Source of the DNA: Mycobacterium sp. 1245805.9
Lineage (GTDB): Bacteria > Actinomycetota > Actinomycetes > Mycobacteriales > Mycobacteriaceae
DNA: 64,000 bases
Assembly (NCBI RefSeq): GCF_001672915.1
Contig: NZ_LZKR01000182.1
Location: 1 to 64,000, forward strand
Direction: 5' to 3'
Shown here: one piece after another, positions 1-8,375 of the stretch
How positions within the stretch are numbered: position 1 is the first letter of the stretch
Layout of the letters: every line of letters begins with the position of its first letter
The notes under the pieces: generated by a model
The model's input: the letters and a program-made list of their open reading frames with translations, nothing else
The model's database searches: none
Told to the model about the DNA's origin: nothing
Translations under genes and position numbers: made by a program

Positions 1-73
1 CTGCTTCGAGACCGCCATCGAGGCGGTGCGCATCGCGGTCTCGTATCACACCCCGGTGATCGTGTTGTCCGAC
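1..73 (+). other. Inverted fragment of korA at the window edge
   Basis: Read on the plus strand, bases 2-76 encode CFETAIEAVRIAVSYHTPVI followed by VLSDG. This is the KorA segment expected to follow the residues APRSPSD, yet the rest of korA lies on the minus strand and reaches APRSPSD at about base 70. The coding sense therefore flips at the heptamer GTCCGAC (67-73). In an intact gene this stretch would be flanked by GTCGGAC and GTCCGAC, a perfect 7-bp inverted repeat. Only one junction is visible. The cause may be a real inversion or an assembly or amplification chimera at a contig end. Confidence 0.8.
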
Positions 74-1257
74 GGCGAACGCGGCGCCACCACCGCCACC
101 GGGGACTCCCCGTTGCGGCCGTACAGCGCCTGCAGCAGGTCGGCCTGCTCGGTCTTGGTGGGCAGCCCGGTCGACGGGCCGCCCCGCTGGACGTCGATGA
201 CCAGCAGTGGCAGCTCGGTCATCACGGCCAGGCCCAGCGCTTCGGACTTGAGCGAAATTCCCGGCCCGGACGTGCTGGTGACGCCGAGGGCGCCGCCGTA
301 GGAGGCGCCGATCGCGGCGCAGATGCCGCCGATCTCGTCCTCGGCCTGGAATGTGATCACGTTGAAGTTCTTGTGCTTGGACAGCTCGTGCAGGATGTCC
401 GAGGCCGGCGTGATCGGGTAACTGCCGAGCACGACCTGGATGCCGGCCAGCTGGCCGGCCGTGACGATGCCGTAGGAAAGCGCGGTGTTGCCCGAGATCT
501 GGCGGTATTCGCCCGACGGCAGGACCGCCCGCGAGACCTCGTACGTGGTGCCGAACGCCTCGGTGGTTTCGCCGTAGTTCCAGCCCGCCTTGAGCGCGAG
601 CACGTTGGCCTCCGCGACGTCGGGCTTGCGGGCGAACTTCTCGCGGATGAACCGCTCGCTGGTCTCTATCGGCCGCCCGTACATCCACGACAACAGGCCG
701 AGCGCGAACATGTTCTTGGCGCGCTGGCCGTCCTTCTTCGACGCGCCGATCGACTCGACGGCCCCGAGCGTCAGCGTCGTCATCGCGACGGAGTGCACGA
801 CGTACTCCTCGAGCTCGTCGGTCTCCAGCGGGTTCGTCACGTAGCCGACCTTGGTCAGGTTGCGCTTGGTGAACTCGTCGGAATTGGCGATGACCATTCC
901 GCCGCGCGGCAGGTCGCCGATGTTGGCCTTGAGCGCCGCCGGGTTCATCGCCACGAGGACATCGGGGCGGTCGCCGGCGGTCAGGATGTCGTAGTCGGCG
1001 ATCTGGATCTGGAAGGACGAAACCCCGGGCAATGTGCCTGCGGGGGCGCGGATCTCGGCGGGATAGTTGGGCTGGGTCGCCAGGTCGTTCCCGAAAAGGG
1101 CTGCCTCGGACGTGAACCGGTCGCCGGTCAGCTGCATGCCGTCGCCGGAGTCCCCGGCGAATCGAATGACAACTTGTTCTAGACGCTGGCGGTCCGACCC
1201 ATTGCGAGAGGAGCCATTGGGAGAATCAGACCCGGCCCCGCTGCCGTTCGGATCCAC
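46..1257 (-). CDS. korA: 2-oxoglutarate ferredoxin oxidoreductase subunit alpha (KorA), 3' end lost
   Basis: Alpha subunit of the CoA-dependent 2-oxoglutarate:ferredoxin oxidoreductase KorAB, which with KorB makes succinyl-CoA in an oxygen-tolerant TCA variant (Rv2455c type). The reading frame starts at GTG 1257 after an AAGG-like ribosome site. It holds the gamma-like domain (VIRFAGDSGDGMQLTGDRF, about residues 30-48) and the start of the pyrimidine-binding domain (SYGIVTAGQLAG, then FQAEDEIGGICAAIGASYGG and TSTSGPGISLKSE). About 400 residues are present; the family is usually about 650. The last six residues (NTITGV) and the stop come from the inverted fragment at the edge, so the visible gene is artificially or genuinely broken. 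korB would lie beyond the window. Confidence 0.9.
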   Translation of the reverse strand: MDPNGSGAGSDSPNGSSRNGSDRQRLEQVVIRFAGDSGDGMQLTGDRFTSEAALFGNDLATQPNYPAEIRAPAGTLPGVSSFQIQIADYDILTAGDRPDVLVAMNPAALKANIGDLPRGGMVIANSDEFTKRNLTKVGYVTNPLETDELEEYVVHSVAMTTLTLGAVESIGASKKDGQRAKNMFALGLLSWMYGRPIETSERFIREKFARKPDVAEANVLALKAGWNYGETTEAFGTTYEVSRAVLPSGEYRQISGNTALSYGIVTAGQLAGIQVVLGSYPITPASDILHELSKHKNFNVITFQAEDEIGGICAAIGASYGGALGVTSTSGPGISLKSEALGLAVMTELPLLVIDVQRGGPSTGLPTKTEQADLLQALYGRNGESPVAVVAPRSPSDNTITGV

Positions 1258-1488
1258 TTATCCGCCTTCCATTCGTTAACCGGATAGGCACTTCGCGCTG
1301 GAGCATTAGGGTACGCGCCGTTTGGGCGGCTCCCGGGCCCGCAAGCTTGTGTGTCACTAGTAGTACCAATTATGGCACTTCTTTAAGGGGAGCATGAGCG
1401 TCTCGAAAGCATTGCATGCAGCGGATTTACGCTAACGCCGAAGTCAGCGCGGGCTACTGGTGCGTAGGCAGCGAAAGTGTGGTATTGG

Positions 1489-2733
1489 TCACGTCCGCCG
1501 CCTGCTCGGCGTGCGCCGTGCATGCGGTGCCGTCTCGGGCATCGCCACGAGATAAAGGACGAGGCCCGCGGCTGCCAGCGCGCCGAGGAAGGCGAAGGCG
1601 GCGTCGTAGCCCGCCGCCACCACGATCGAGCCGGCAACCAGGTTGGAGACCGCAGCGCCGACGCCCGTCGCTGCCGTCACGGCGCCCAGGCTGATGTTGA
1701 ACCGGCCGGTTCCGTGCGTCACGTCCTGCACGACGAGCGGAAACAGCGCACCGAACACCCCGGCGCCCACGCCGTCAAGCAGTTGCACGCCGACCAGCCA
1801 GTACGAGTTGTCCGACAGGGTGTACAGAAATCCGCGCGCGGCCAAGACCGCGAATCCGACCAGGAAAATCGGTTTTCGCCCCCAGGAGTCGGCCTTGGCC
1901 CCGGCCAGGTAGGCCACCGGGACCATGACGACCTGCGCCGCCACGATGCACCCAGCCATCAGCGCGGTCCCGACATCTTTGTTGTGCAGCGCCAACAACT
2001 GGCCGACCAGGGGAAGCATCGCCGCGTTGGCGAAGTGGAAGGCGACGATCGTGACGGCGAAAATCATCAGCCTACGGTTGTGCAGCAGCACCGCCAGCCG
2101 CGACGGCGGCGGGTGCGGCTCACCCGGGGCGTGGTCCATGCCCCGCGCCACATCATGATCGATCGCGTCGGGCGGAATCCGCAGGGCCGCAACGACACTG
2201 CCGGCCGCCATCGCGGCGAGCACCCAGAACACCACCGCCGGCCCGAAGAAGTAAGCCAGGCCGCCGGTGACGGCCGCGGCCGAGGCGTTGCCCGCGTGGT
2301 TGAACGACTCGTTGCGCCCGACCCGGCGCGAGAAGAGACGGGGGCCGACCGCGCCCAGGGTGATGGCGGCCAACGCCGGCGCGAAGACGGAACCCGCGAC
2401 TCCGGTGAGGGCCTGCAGCACCGAGATGGAGTAGAAACCCGGGAACAACGGCATCGCCAGCGATCCGGCGGTGACGGTCAGCGCGCCCGCGATGATCACC
2501 GCGCGCTTGGCCGTCGTCCCGTCGACCAGCGCGCCGGCCGGTGCCTGGGCGACGATCGCCCCGATGCCGCCGACCGCCATGACGAACCCGATGGAACCCT
2601 GGTCCCAGTGATGGGTCACCAGCAGGTAGACCGACAGGTACGGGCCCAGCCCGTCGCGAACATCGGCCAGCAGGAAGTTGAGCAGGTCCAGCCCGCGCGC
2701 CACGCGCTGCGGAACCACGGCCGAGCTGTCCAA
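1489..2733 (-). CDS. MFS transporter (Rv2456c-like)
   Basis: Integral membrane transporter of the major facilitator superfamily, 414 residues with about 12 hydrophobic segments. The loop between TM2 and TM3 reads GALVDGTTAKRAVII, a variant of the MFS GxLaDrxGrk motif, and the second half has a similar loop, AGAKADSWGRKPIFL. The C-terminal tail is Arg-rich and cytoplasmic. It lies 29 bp downstream of clpX on the same strand, as in M. tuberculosis. The substrate cannot be told from sequence; related proteins are annotated only as efflux-type permeases. The 231 bp between this gene and korA show no other gene. Confidence 0.85.
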   Translation of the reverse strand: MDSSAVVPQRVARGLDLLNFLLADVRDGLGPYLSVYLLVTHHWDQGSIGFVMAVGGIGAIVAQAPAGALVDGTTAKRAVIIAGALTVTAGSLAMPLFPGFYSISVLQALTGVAGSVFAPALAAITLGAVGPRLFSRRVGRNESFNHAGNASAAAVTGGLAYFFGPAVVFWVLAAMAAGSVVAALRIPPDAIDHDVARGMDHAPGEPHPPPSRLAVLLHNRRLMIFAVTIVAFHFANAAMLPLVGQLLALHNKDVGTALMAGCIVAAQVVMVPVAYLAGAKADSWGRKPIFLVGFAVLAARGFLYTLSDNSYWLVGVQLLDGVGAGVFGALFPLVVQDVTHGTGRFNISLGAVTAATGVGAAVSNLVAGSIVVAAGYDAAFAFLGALAAAGLVLYLVAMPETAPHARRTPSRRRT

Positions 2734-2762
2734 AGCGTCAGGCGGCCGGAATCAGGGAACTG

Positions 2763-4043
2763 TTAGGCGCTCTTGTCGCGGCGTTCGCTGCGCGACGGCT
2801 TGCGCGGCACGATCGTCGGCAGCACGTTGTCCTGCACCGTCTCCTTGGTCACCACGACCTTGGCGACGTCGTCGCGGCTCGGGATGTCGTACATCACCGG
2901 CAGCAGGACCTCTTCCATGATCGCCCGCAGGCCGCGGGCGCCGGTGCCGCGGTGGATCGCTTGGTCGGCGATCGCCTCCAGCGCGTCGTCGGTGAATTCC
3001 AGCTCCACGCCGTCCATCTCGAACAGGCGCGTGTACTGCTTGACCAACGCGTTCTTCGGCTCGGACAGGATCTTGACCAACGACTCCATGTCCAGGTTGG
3101 TGACCGAGGCGACCACCGGGAGCCGCCCGATGAACTCGGGGATCAAGCCGAACTTGATCAGGTCCTCGGGCATGACGTCGGCGAAGTGGTCGGTGGTGTC
3201 GATCTCGGCCTTGGAGCGCACCTCCGCGCCGAAGCCCAGGCCGCGCTTGCCGACCCGCTCGTAGATGATCTTCTCCAGCCCGGCGAACGCACCAGCGACG
3301 ATGAACAGCACGTTGGTGGTGTCGATCTGGATGAATTCCTGGTGCGGGTGTTTGCGGCCGCCCTGCGGGGGAACCGACGCCTGGGTGCCCTCCAGGATCT
3401 TCAGCAGGGCCTGCTGAACGCCCTCGCCCGACACGTCGCGGGTGATCGACGGGTTCTCGCTCTTGCGGGCGATCTTGTCGACCTCGTCGATGTAGATGAT
3501 GCCGGTCTCGGCGCGCTTGACGTCGTAGTCGGCGGCCTGGATGAGCTTGAGCAAGATGTTCTCGACGTCCTCGCCGACATAACCGGCCTCGGTGAGTGCG
3601 GTGGCGTCGGCGATGGCGAACGGCACGTTGAGCATCTTGGCCAGCGTCTGGGCGAGGTAGGTCTTGCCGCAGCCGGTGGGGCCGAGCATCAAGATGTTGG
3701 ACTTGGTCAGCTCCACGGGCTCGGACCGCGAGTCGCGGCCCTTCTCCCCGGCCTGAATCCGCTTGTAGTGGTTGTAGACCGCGACGGCCAGGGTGCGCTT
3801 GGCGGTGTCCTGCCCGATGACGTATCCCTCCAGGAATTCCCGGATCTCGGCGGGCTTGGGCAGTTCGTCGAGCTTGACGTCGTCGGCGTCGGCGAGTTCC
3901 TCTTCGATGATCTCGTTGCAGAGGTCTATGCACTCATCGCAGATGTACACACCGGGGCCAGCAATGAGTTTCTTGACTTGCTTTTGGCTCTTCCCGCAGA
4001 ACGAGCACTTAAGCAGGTCACCGCCGTCTCCGATGCGCGCCAT
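2763..4043 (-). CDS. clpX: ATP-dependent Clp protease ATP-binding subunit ClpX
   Basis: AAA+ unfoldase that feeds substrates to the ClpP1P2 peptidase. At 426 residues it is full length. The N-terminal zinc-binding domain has Cys13, Cys16, Cys35 and Cys38. Walker A is GPTGCGKT (121-128) and Walker B is IIYIDEVDK. A pore-loop-type GYVGEDVEN, a GAFAGLEKII segment and a C-terminal IPEFIGRLPV region are all present. It starts at ATG 4043 with MARIGDGGDLLKCSFCGKSQ, the usual mycobacterial start. It is transcribed away from clpP2-clpP1, with mmuM in between, so it has its own promoter in the 256 bp at 4044-4299, where no other gene is seen. Confidence 0.98.
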   Translation of the reverse strand: MARIGDGGDLLKCSFCGKSQKQVKKLIAGPGVYICDECIDLCNEIIEEELADADDVKLDELPKPAEIREFLEGYVIGQDTAKRTLAVAVYNHYKRIQAGEKGRDSRSEPVELTKSNILMLGPTGCGKTYLAQTLAKMLNVPFAIADATALTEAGYVGEDVENILLKLIQAADYDVKRAETGIIYIDEVDKIARKSENPSITRDVSGEGVQQALLKILEGTQASVPPQGGRKHPHQEFIQIDTTNVLFIVAGAFAGLEKIIYERVGKRGLGFGAEVRSKAEIDTTDHFADVMPEDLIKFGLIPEFIGRLPVVASVTNLDMESLVKILSEPKNALVKQYTRLFEMDGVELEFTDDALEAIADQAIHRGTGARGLRAIMEEVLLPVMYDIPSRDDVAKVVVTKETVQDNVLPTIVPRKPSRSERRDKSA

Positions 4044-4299
4044 GGTGCTGAGGGCCTACTTCCTTGTTCGCCGTTCGTCGTGCTATGCCGCATGTATTCC
4101 CCGACGCTACCCGCTTGCTTGGGCCCCCCGCGACCATTACCGCCGAATCGCGTCGTTGGTATTCATGTCCGTATGTCTGCATGAAACATATAGGCAGACG
4201 GCGCCCCTCACTCGCCGAGACGCGCAATCCGTGTTTTTGGCGTGTCGCGCTCGTTACCCGATCGAGTCCAGTGGGCTGCCACAACCCTACAGTTATCGG

Positions 4300-5196
4300 G
4301 TGGGATTGGCTTTCGGATTTGGAGGGCCAACCGAGTCCGTACTGATCAGCGACGGCGGCCTGGCCACCGAGCTGGAGGCGCGCGGGCATGATCTTTCGAA
4401 CCCGCTGTGGTCGGCCAGGCTGCTGGCGGACGCGCCTCAGGAGATCGTCGCCGTGCACGCCGCGTTCTTCCGCGCGGGCGCCGCGATCGCGACCACGGCC
4501 AGCTATCAGGCGTCGTTCGAGGGCTTCGCGGCCCACGGAATCGACCGCAACGAAGCCGCCGGCCTGTTGCGCCGCAGCGTCGAGCTGGCGAGGGCGGCGC
4601 GCGACGAAGCGGGCGCGGGCGGGCTGATCGCCGCCTCCGTCGGCCCGTACGGCGCGGCGCTGGCCGACGGCTCCGAATATCGCGGACGCTACGGCCTGTC
4701 CGTCGCCGCCCTGCGGCGGTGGCACCGGCCGCGCCTGGAGGTCCTGGCCGCCGCCGGGGCCGACGTGCTGGCGTGCGAGACGGTGCCCGACGTCGACGAG
4801 GCCGAGGCGCTGGTCGATCTGGTCCGCTCCGCCGGCGTGCCGGCGTGGCTCAGCTACACCATCGACGGGGCGACGACCCGCGCCGGACAACCGCTGGGCG
4901 AGGCGTTCGCGGTGGCCGCCGGGGTGCCGGAGATCGTGGCGATCGGCGTCAACTGCTGCGCGCCCGGCGACGTGCTGCCCGCGATCCGGCTGGCTCGCGA
5001 TGTCGGCAAGCCGGTGATCGTGTATCCCAATAGCGGCGAGCGCTGGGACGGGCGCGGCTGGGTTGGGCCGCCGCGCTTCTCCGCGGGGCTCGCGGCCGAG
5101 TGGGTGGCGGCAGGCGCTCGCGTCGTCGGCGGCTGCTGCCGCGTCGGGCCGGCCGACATCGCGGAGCTCGCCAGGGTTCTTGCGCCGAGCCTGTAA
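4300..5196 (+). CDS. mmuM: Homocysteine S-methyltransferase
   Basis: Cytosolic zinc-dependent methyltransferase that moves a methyl group from S-methylmethionine (or SAM) to homocysteine to make methionine (Rv2458 type). It matches the family along its whole length, beginning VLISDGGLATELEARGHDL. The zinc ligands are visible in GVNCCAPGD and GGCCRVGPAD near the end. The frame is open far upstream, but homology starts only at about base 4327, so GTG 4300 (or TTG 4306) is the likely start; no clear ribosome site decides between them. Length is about 298 residues. It is convergent with clpP2, with a long hairpin between the two stop codons. Confidence 0.9.
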   Translation: MGLAFGFGGPTESVLISDGGLATELEARGHDLSNPLWSARLLADAPQEIVAVHAAFFRAGAAIATTASYQASFEGFAAHGIDRNEAAGLLRRSVELARAARDEAGAGGLIAASVGPYGAALADGSEYRGRYGLSVAALRRWHRPRLEVLAAAGADVLACETVPDVDEAEALVDLVRSAGVPAWLSYTIDGATTRAGQPLGEAFAVAAGVPEIVAIGVNCCAPGDVLPAIRLARDVGKPVIVYPNSGERWDGRGWVGPPRFSAGLAAEWVAAGARVVGGCCRVGPADIAELARVLAPSL

Positions 5197-5244
5197 TTTC
5201 GCAGGAAAAGTGCGGGTGACGGCCTGCAAAATTTCAGGCTCGGC
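5184..5244. terminator. Long hairpin between convergent mmuM and clpP2
   Basis: GCCGAGCCTG at 5184-5193 pairs perfectly with CAGGCTCGGC at 5235-5244. Inside this, GCAGG (5201-5205) pairs with CCTGC (5223-5227) and AATT tracts face each other. The mmuM stop codon lies within the left arm. A bidirectional terminator fits its place between converging genes, but there is no T-tract. A similar nested palindrome lies at 29728-29789, so this may belong to a dispersed repeat family. Confidence 0.75.
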
Positions 5245-5253
5245 GAAATGGGG

Positions 5254-5889
5254 CTAAGCCGTCTGCGCGGAGAGCTTCCGGTACTCCAGGACGGTGTCGA
5301 TGATCCCGTAGTCCTTGGCCTCTTCGGCGGTCAGGATCTTGTCGCGGTCGGTGTCCTTGCGGATGACCGACGCGTCCTTGCCGGTGTGGCGGGCCAGCGT
5401 GGTCTCCATCAGCGTGCGCATCCGCTCAATCTCGGCGGCCTGGATCTCCAGGTCGGAGAACTGGCCCTGGATCACGCCGGACAGCGACGGCTGGTGGATC
5501 AGCACGCGGGCGTTGGGCAGCGCCATCCGCTTGCCCGGCGTCCCGGCGGCCAGCAGCACCGCCGCCGCCGACGCGGCCTGGCCCAGGCACACGGTCTGGA
5601 TGTCGGCGCGCACGTACTGCATGGTGTCGTAGATCGCCATCAGCGAGGTGAACCCGCCGCCGGGCGAGTTGATGTACATGGTGATGTCGCGGTCGGGGTC
5701 CAGCGACTCGAGCACGAGCAGCTGCGCCATGATGTCGTTCGCCGACGCGTCGTCGACCTGGACGCCGAGGAAGATGATGCGCTCCTCGAACAGCTTGTTG
5801 TAGGGGTTGGATTCCTTGACGCCGAAGCTGGAGTGCTCGATGAACGACGGCAGGATGTACCGCGCCTGGGGTTGCGTTTCGGGATTCAC
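5254..5889 (-). CDS. clpP2: ATP-dependent Clp protease proteolytic subunit 2
   Basis: One of the two peptidase subunits of the essential mycobacterial ClpP1P2 tetradecamer that degrades proteins unfolded by ClpX or ClpC1. It has 211 residues. The nucleophile is Ser107 in GQAASAAAVL, the catalytic histidine is His132 in LIHQPSLSG, and the Asp follows in the RKDTDRDKILTAEEAKDYG segment. It starts at GTG 5889, and this GTG overlaps the clpP1 stop as GTGA, so the two subunits are translationally coupled and made together. The N-terminal extension (MNPETQPQAR...) is typical of ClpP2 and may be trimmed by auto-processing. Confidence 0.98.
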   Translation of the reverse strand: MNPETQPQARYILPSFIEHSSFGVKESNPYNKLFEERIIFLGVQVDDASANDIMAQLLVLESLDPDRDITMYINSPGGGFTSLMAIYDTMQYVRADIQTVCLGQAASAAAVLLAAGTPGKRMALPNARVLIHQPSLSGVIQGQFSDLEIQAAEIERMRTLMETTLARHTGKDASVIRKDTDRDKILTAEEAKDYGIIDTVLEYRKLSAQTA

Positions 5890-6485
5890 TGGGCTTCTCC
5901 GTTGGTGATGTGAGCGGCGCGGGTAATGATGTGGTCGACGAAACCGTATTCGAGGGCTTCCTGGGCGGTGAACCAGCGGTCGCGGTCGGAGTCGGCCTCG
6001 ATGCGTTCGATCGACTGGCCGGTGAACTCGGCGTTGAGCCGGAACATCTCCTTCTTGATGACCGTGAACTGCTCGGCCTGGATGGCGATGTCGGCCGCGC
6101 TGCCGGTGACCCCGCCCAGCGGCTGGTGCATCAGGATGCGGGCGTGCGGCAGCGCGTAGCGCTTGCCCTTGGTGCCCGCCGCCAACAGGAACTCGCCCAT
6201 CGAGGCGGCCATGCCCATCGCGTAGGTGGCGATGTCGCAGGGCGCCAGCACCATGGTGTCGTAGATCGCCATCCCGGCGCTGATCGATCCGCCCGGGGAG
6301 TTGATGTAGAGCGAGATGTCCTTGTCAGCGTCCTCCGCGGCGAGCAGCAGGATCTGCGCGCACAGCCGGTTGGCGACCTCGTCGTTCACCTCCGAACCCA
6401 GGAAGATGATGCGCTCGGAGAGCAAGCGCTCATAGACCGAGTCCGTGAGGTTGAGCCCCTGCGAGGGCGAACGCATGTCAGTCAC
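5886..6485 (-). CDS. clpP1: ATP-dependent Clp protease proteolytic subunit 1
   Basis: Partner peptidase subunit of ClpP1P2. It has 199 residues with the triad nucleophile Ser95 (GMAASMGEF), His120 (RILMHQPLGG) and an Asp in EADSDRDRWFTA. The start is GTG 6485 (VTDMRS), with an in-frame ATG at 6476 as an alternative. It is the first gene of the clpP1-clpP2 unit and lies divergent from nothing: tig is upstream on the same strand, 118 bp away. A ClgR-type operator lies about 98 bp before the start codon, matching known control of clpP operons in actinobacteria. Confidence 0.98.
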   Translation of the reverse strand: MTDMRSPSQGLNLTDSVYERLLSERIIFLGSEVNDEVANRLCAQILLLAAEDADKDISLYINSPGGSISAGMAIYDTMVLAPCDIATYAMGMAASMGEFLLAAGTKGKRYALPHARILMHQPLGGVTGSAADIAIQAEQFTVIKKEMFRLNAEFTGQSIERIEADSDRDRWFTAQEALEYGFVDHIITRAAHITNGEAQ

Positions 6486-6582
6486 GACTGGGTTACCTGC
6501 TTTCTCGAGTTCTTCTCTGTTCCGACCCTAACCAACCAAGCCCGCCGTGTGCCGGTCACGCACCCCCTGAAATGGGCGCGTT

Positions 6583-6593
6583 CGCTCACAGCG
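6583..6593. promoter_or_regulatory. Candidate ClgR operator upstream of clpP1P2
   Basis: The sequence TTCGCTCACAGCGT contains CGC-N5-GCG, the core of the published actinobacterial ClgR box (CGCYNANRGCG): every core base agrees (CGC-T-C-A-C-A-GCG). It lies between the tig stop codon and the clpP1 start, where ClgR activates clpP1P2 in related species. The assignment rests on motif and place only. Confidence 0.7.
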
Positions 6594-6603
6594 TCATCGC
6601 GGG

Positions 6604-8001
6604 TCACTTCGCCTCGTCGTCGGCCTCAGCGGTTTCGGCGGCCTCGGCAGCGTTGGCCTCGTCGGCCTCATCCGATTGGCCGCCGTTGCCGAAGAACTCG
6701 CTCGTGTCGATGGGGTTGCCGTCGGTGTCGGTGACCGTCGCCGCCTCCACCGCCGCCGCGACGGCCAGTCCACGACGGACGTCGGAGTACATGGCCGCCA
6801 GCTGGTTGTTCTCCTGCAGATAGGCGAACAGCTGCTGCGGCTCGATGCCGTACTGCCGGGACGTCATCACCAGCCGCTCGGTGAGGTCCTCCTGGCTGAC
6901 CTGGATTTCGAGTTCGTCGGCCAGCGCGTCCAACAACAGCTGCTTCTTGACGTCGGACTCGGCGGCGTTTTGCGCGTCGACCTCGAACTGCTGACGCGAC
7001 TTGCCCTGCTCGCGCAGCGCCTCCGCGAACTTGGCTTCGTCGTGCTCGAAGCTGTGCAGCGCGTTGTGCACGGCGCTGTCGACCTGGGCCTTGACGATCG
7101 CCTCGGGCAGCGGCACGTCGACCTGTTCGAGCAGGGCGTCGATCGTGGCGTCGCGGATCTGCTCCGCCTGCTGGGCCCGCTTGACCCGGCCCACCTGCTC
7201 GCGGAGGTTGGACCGCAGCTCGTCGATCGTGTCGAACTCGCTGGCCAATTGGGCGAACTCGTCGTCGGGTTCGGGTAGTTCGCGTTCCTTGATCGACCTG
7301 ACGGTGACGGTGACCTGTGCGTCCTTGCCGGCGTGGTCCCCGCTCGCCAACTTCGCGGTGAACTCCTTGGACTCGTCGACCGACAGGCCGACCAGCGCGT
7401 CGTCCAGGCCCGCGATGAGCCGGCCGGAGCCCACCTCGTGCGACAGGCCCTCCGCGGCCGCGTTGGGCACCTCCTCGCCGTCGACGGTTGCCGACAGGTC
7501 GATCGAGACGAAGTCGCCGAGCGCCACCGGGCGCTCGACCCCCTTCAGGGTGCCGAACCGCTCGCGCAACGACTCCAGCTCGGCGTCGACGTCGTCGTCG
7601 CCCACCTCGATCGGATCGACCGTGACCTTCAGCGAGCCGAGGTCGGGCAGGGCGATCTTCGGACGCACGTCGACCTCGGCGGTAAACGCCAACTCTTCGC
7701 CGTACTCCTTCTTGGTCACCTCGATCTCGGGCTGGCCGATCGGCTCGACTTCCGCCTCGGCGACCGCCTGTCCATACCGGGCGGGCAGCGCGTCGTTGAC
7801 GACCTGGTCGAGCATCGCCTCGCGGCCGAAACGGGCCTCGAGCAACCTGGCGGGCGCCTTGCCGGGACGGAATCCGGGCAGCCGGACCTGCTTGGCCAGC
7901 TCCTTGTAGGCGCGCTGGAAATCGGGCTCGAGTTCGGTGAACGGCACCTCAACGTTGATGCGCACCCGGGTGGGGCTCAACTGCTCGACGCTGCTCTTCA
8001 C
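6604..8001 (-). CDS. tig: Trigger factor
   Basis: Ribosome-bound folding chaperone with peptidyl-prolyl isomerase activity. The start is GTG 8001 (VKSSVEQLSPTRVRINVEVP), preceded by GAGGAG; the open frame upstream runs through a tRNA and is not coding. The product has 465 residues, the usual mycobacterial length. The N-terminal ribosome-binding domain carries the signature GFRPGKAPARLLEARFG, followed by the FKBP domain (about 155-240) and an alpha-helical C-terminal domain ending in an Asp/Glu/Ala-rich tail. It precedes clpP1P2 on the same strand, an order shared by many bacteria (tig-clpP). Confidence 0.97.
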   Translation of the reverse strand: MKSSVEQLSPTRVRINVEVPFTELEPDFQRAYKELAKQVRLPGFRPGKAPARLLEARFGREAMLDQVVNDALPARYGQAVAEAEVEPIGQPEIEVTKKEYGEELAFTAEVDVRPKIALPDLGSLKVTVDPIEVGDDDVDAELESLRERFGTLKGVERPVALGDFVSIDLSATVDGEEVPNAAAEGLSHEVGSGRLIAGLDDALVGLSVDESKEFTAKLASGDHAGKDAQVTVTVRSIKERELPEPDDEFAQLASEFDTIDELRSNLREQVGRVKRAQQAEQIRDATIDALLEQVDVPLPEAIVKAQVDSAVHNALHSFEHDEAKFAEALREQGKSRQQFEVDAQNAAESDVKKQLLLDALADELEIQVSQEDLTERLVMTSRQYGIEPQQLFAYLQENNQLAAMYSDVRRGLAVAAAVEAATVTDTDGNPIDTSEFFGNGGQSDEADEANAAEAAETAEADDEAK

Positions 8002-8039
8002 GGGTTTGCTCCTCGGTATTCGGTGGATCGGCGCAGTAT

Positions 8040-8116
8040 TGGTCGGGGTGACAGGATTTGAACCTGCGGCCTTCCGCTCCCAAAGCGGATGCGCTACCAA
8101 GCTGCGCTACACCCCG
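8040..8116 (-). tRNA. tRNA-Pro (anticodon TGG)
   Basis: The minus strand folds as a full cloverleaf: acceptor stem CGGGGTG pairs with CACCCCG, the anticodon stem TCCGC/GCGGA encloses loop TTTGGGA (anticodon TGG), and the T-loop is TTCAAAT. The discriminator is A, and the 3' CCA is encoded. It sits 38 bp upstream of tig. The 157 bp from here to tRNA-Gly show no other gene. Confidence 0.95.
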
Positions 8117-8273
8117 CGCTGACCTCGCAGATCCTACGGCCCTTCACGGCAATGGTGGCCGTCGGCTCCGCCGCGGACCGTCAAGACGTGTGGGACCTCA
8201 CGGGGCGATCACAAAACCGCTTCGATTAGATTTGATGTTCGCCGCCAGATACAGTCTCGCTCGACTAAAACTT

Positions 8274-8344
8274 GCGGGCGTAGCTCAATGGTAGAGCCCT
8301 AGTCTTCCAAACTAGCTACGCGGGTTCGATTCCCGTCGCCCGCT
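8274..8344 (+). tRNA. tRNA-Gly (anticodon TCC)
   Basis: Acceptor arms GCGGGCG and CGCCCGC pair perfectly. The D arm is GCTC/GAGC, the anticodon stem CTAGT/ACTAG encloses CTTCCAA (anticodon TCC), and the T-loop is TTCGATT. The CCA end is not encoded (the next bases are CGG). It lies just upstream of the lipP-like gene, as in M. tuberculosis. Confidence 0.95.
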
Positions 8345-8375
8345 CGGGCTGTTGCTTGCTCAACAGAAAGGCGCC

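Noticed and set aside
2952..4184. Long plus-strand open frame opposite clpX
   Set aside because: Antisense to a conserved essential gene; the product has the Leu/Asp/Val bias of a GC-rich shadow frame.
3793..4299. N-terminal extension of mmuM into clpX
   Set aside because: The frame is merely open; MmuM similarity begins at about 4327 and the extension is antisense to clpX.
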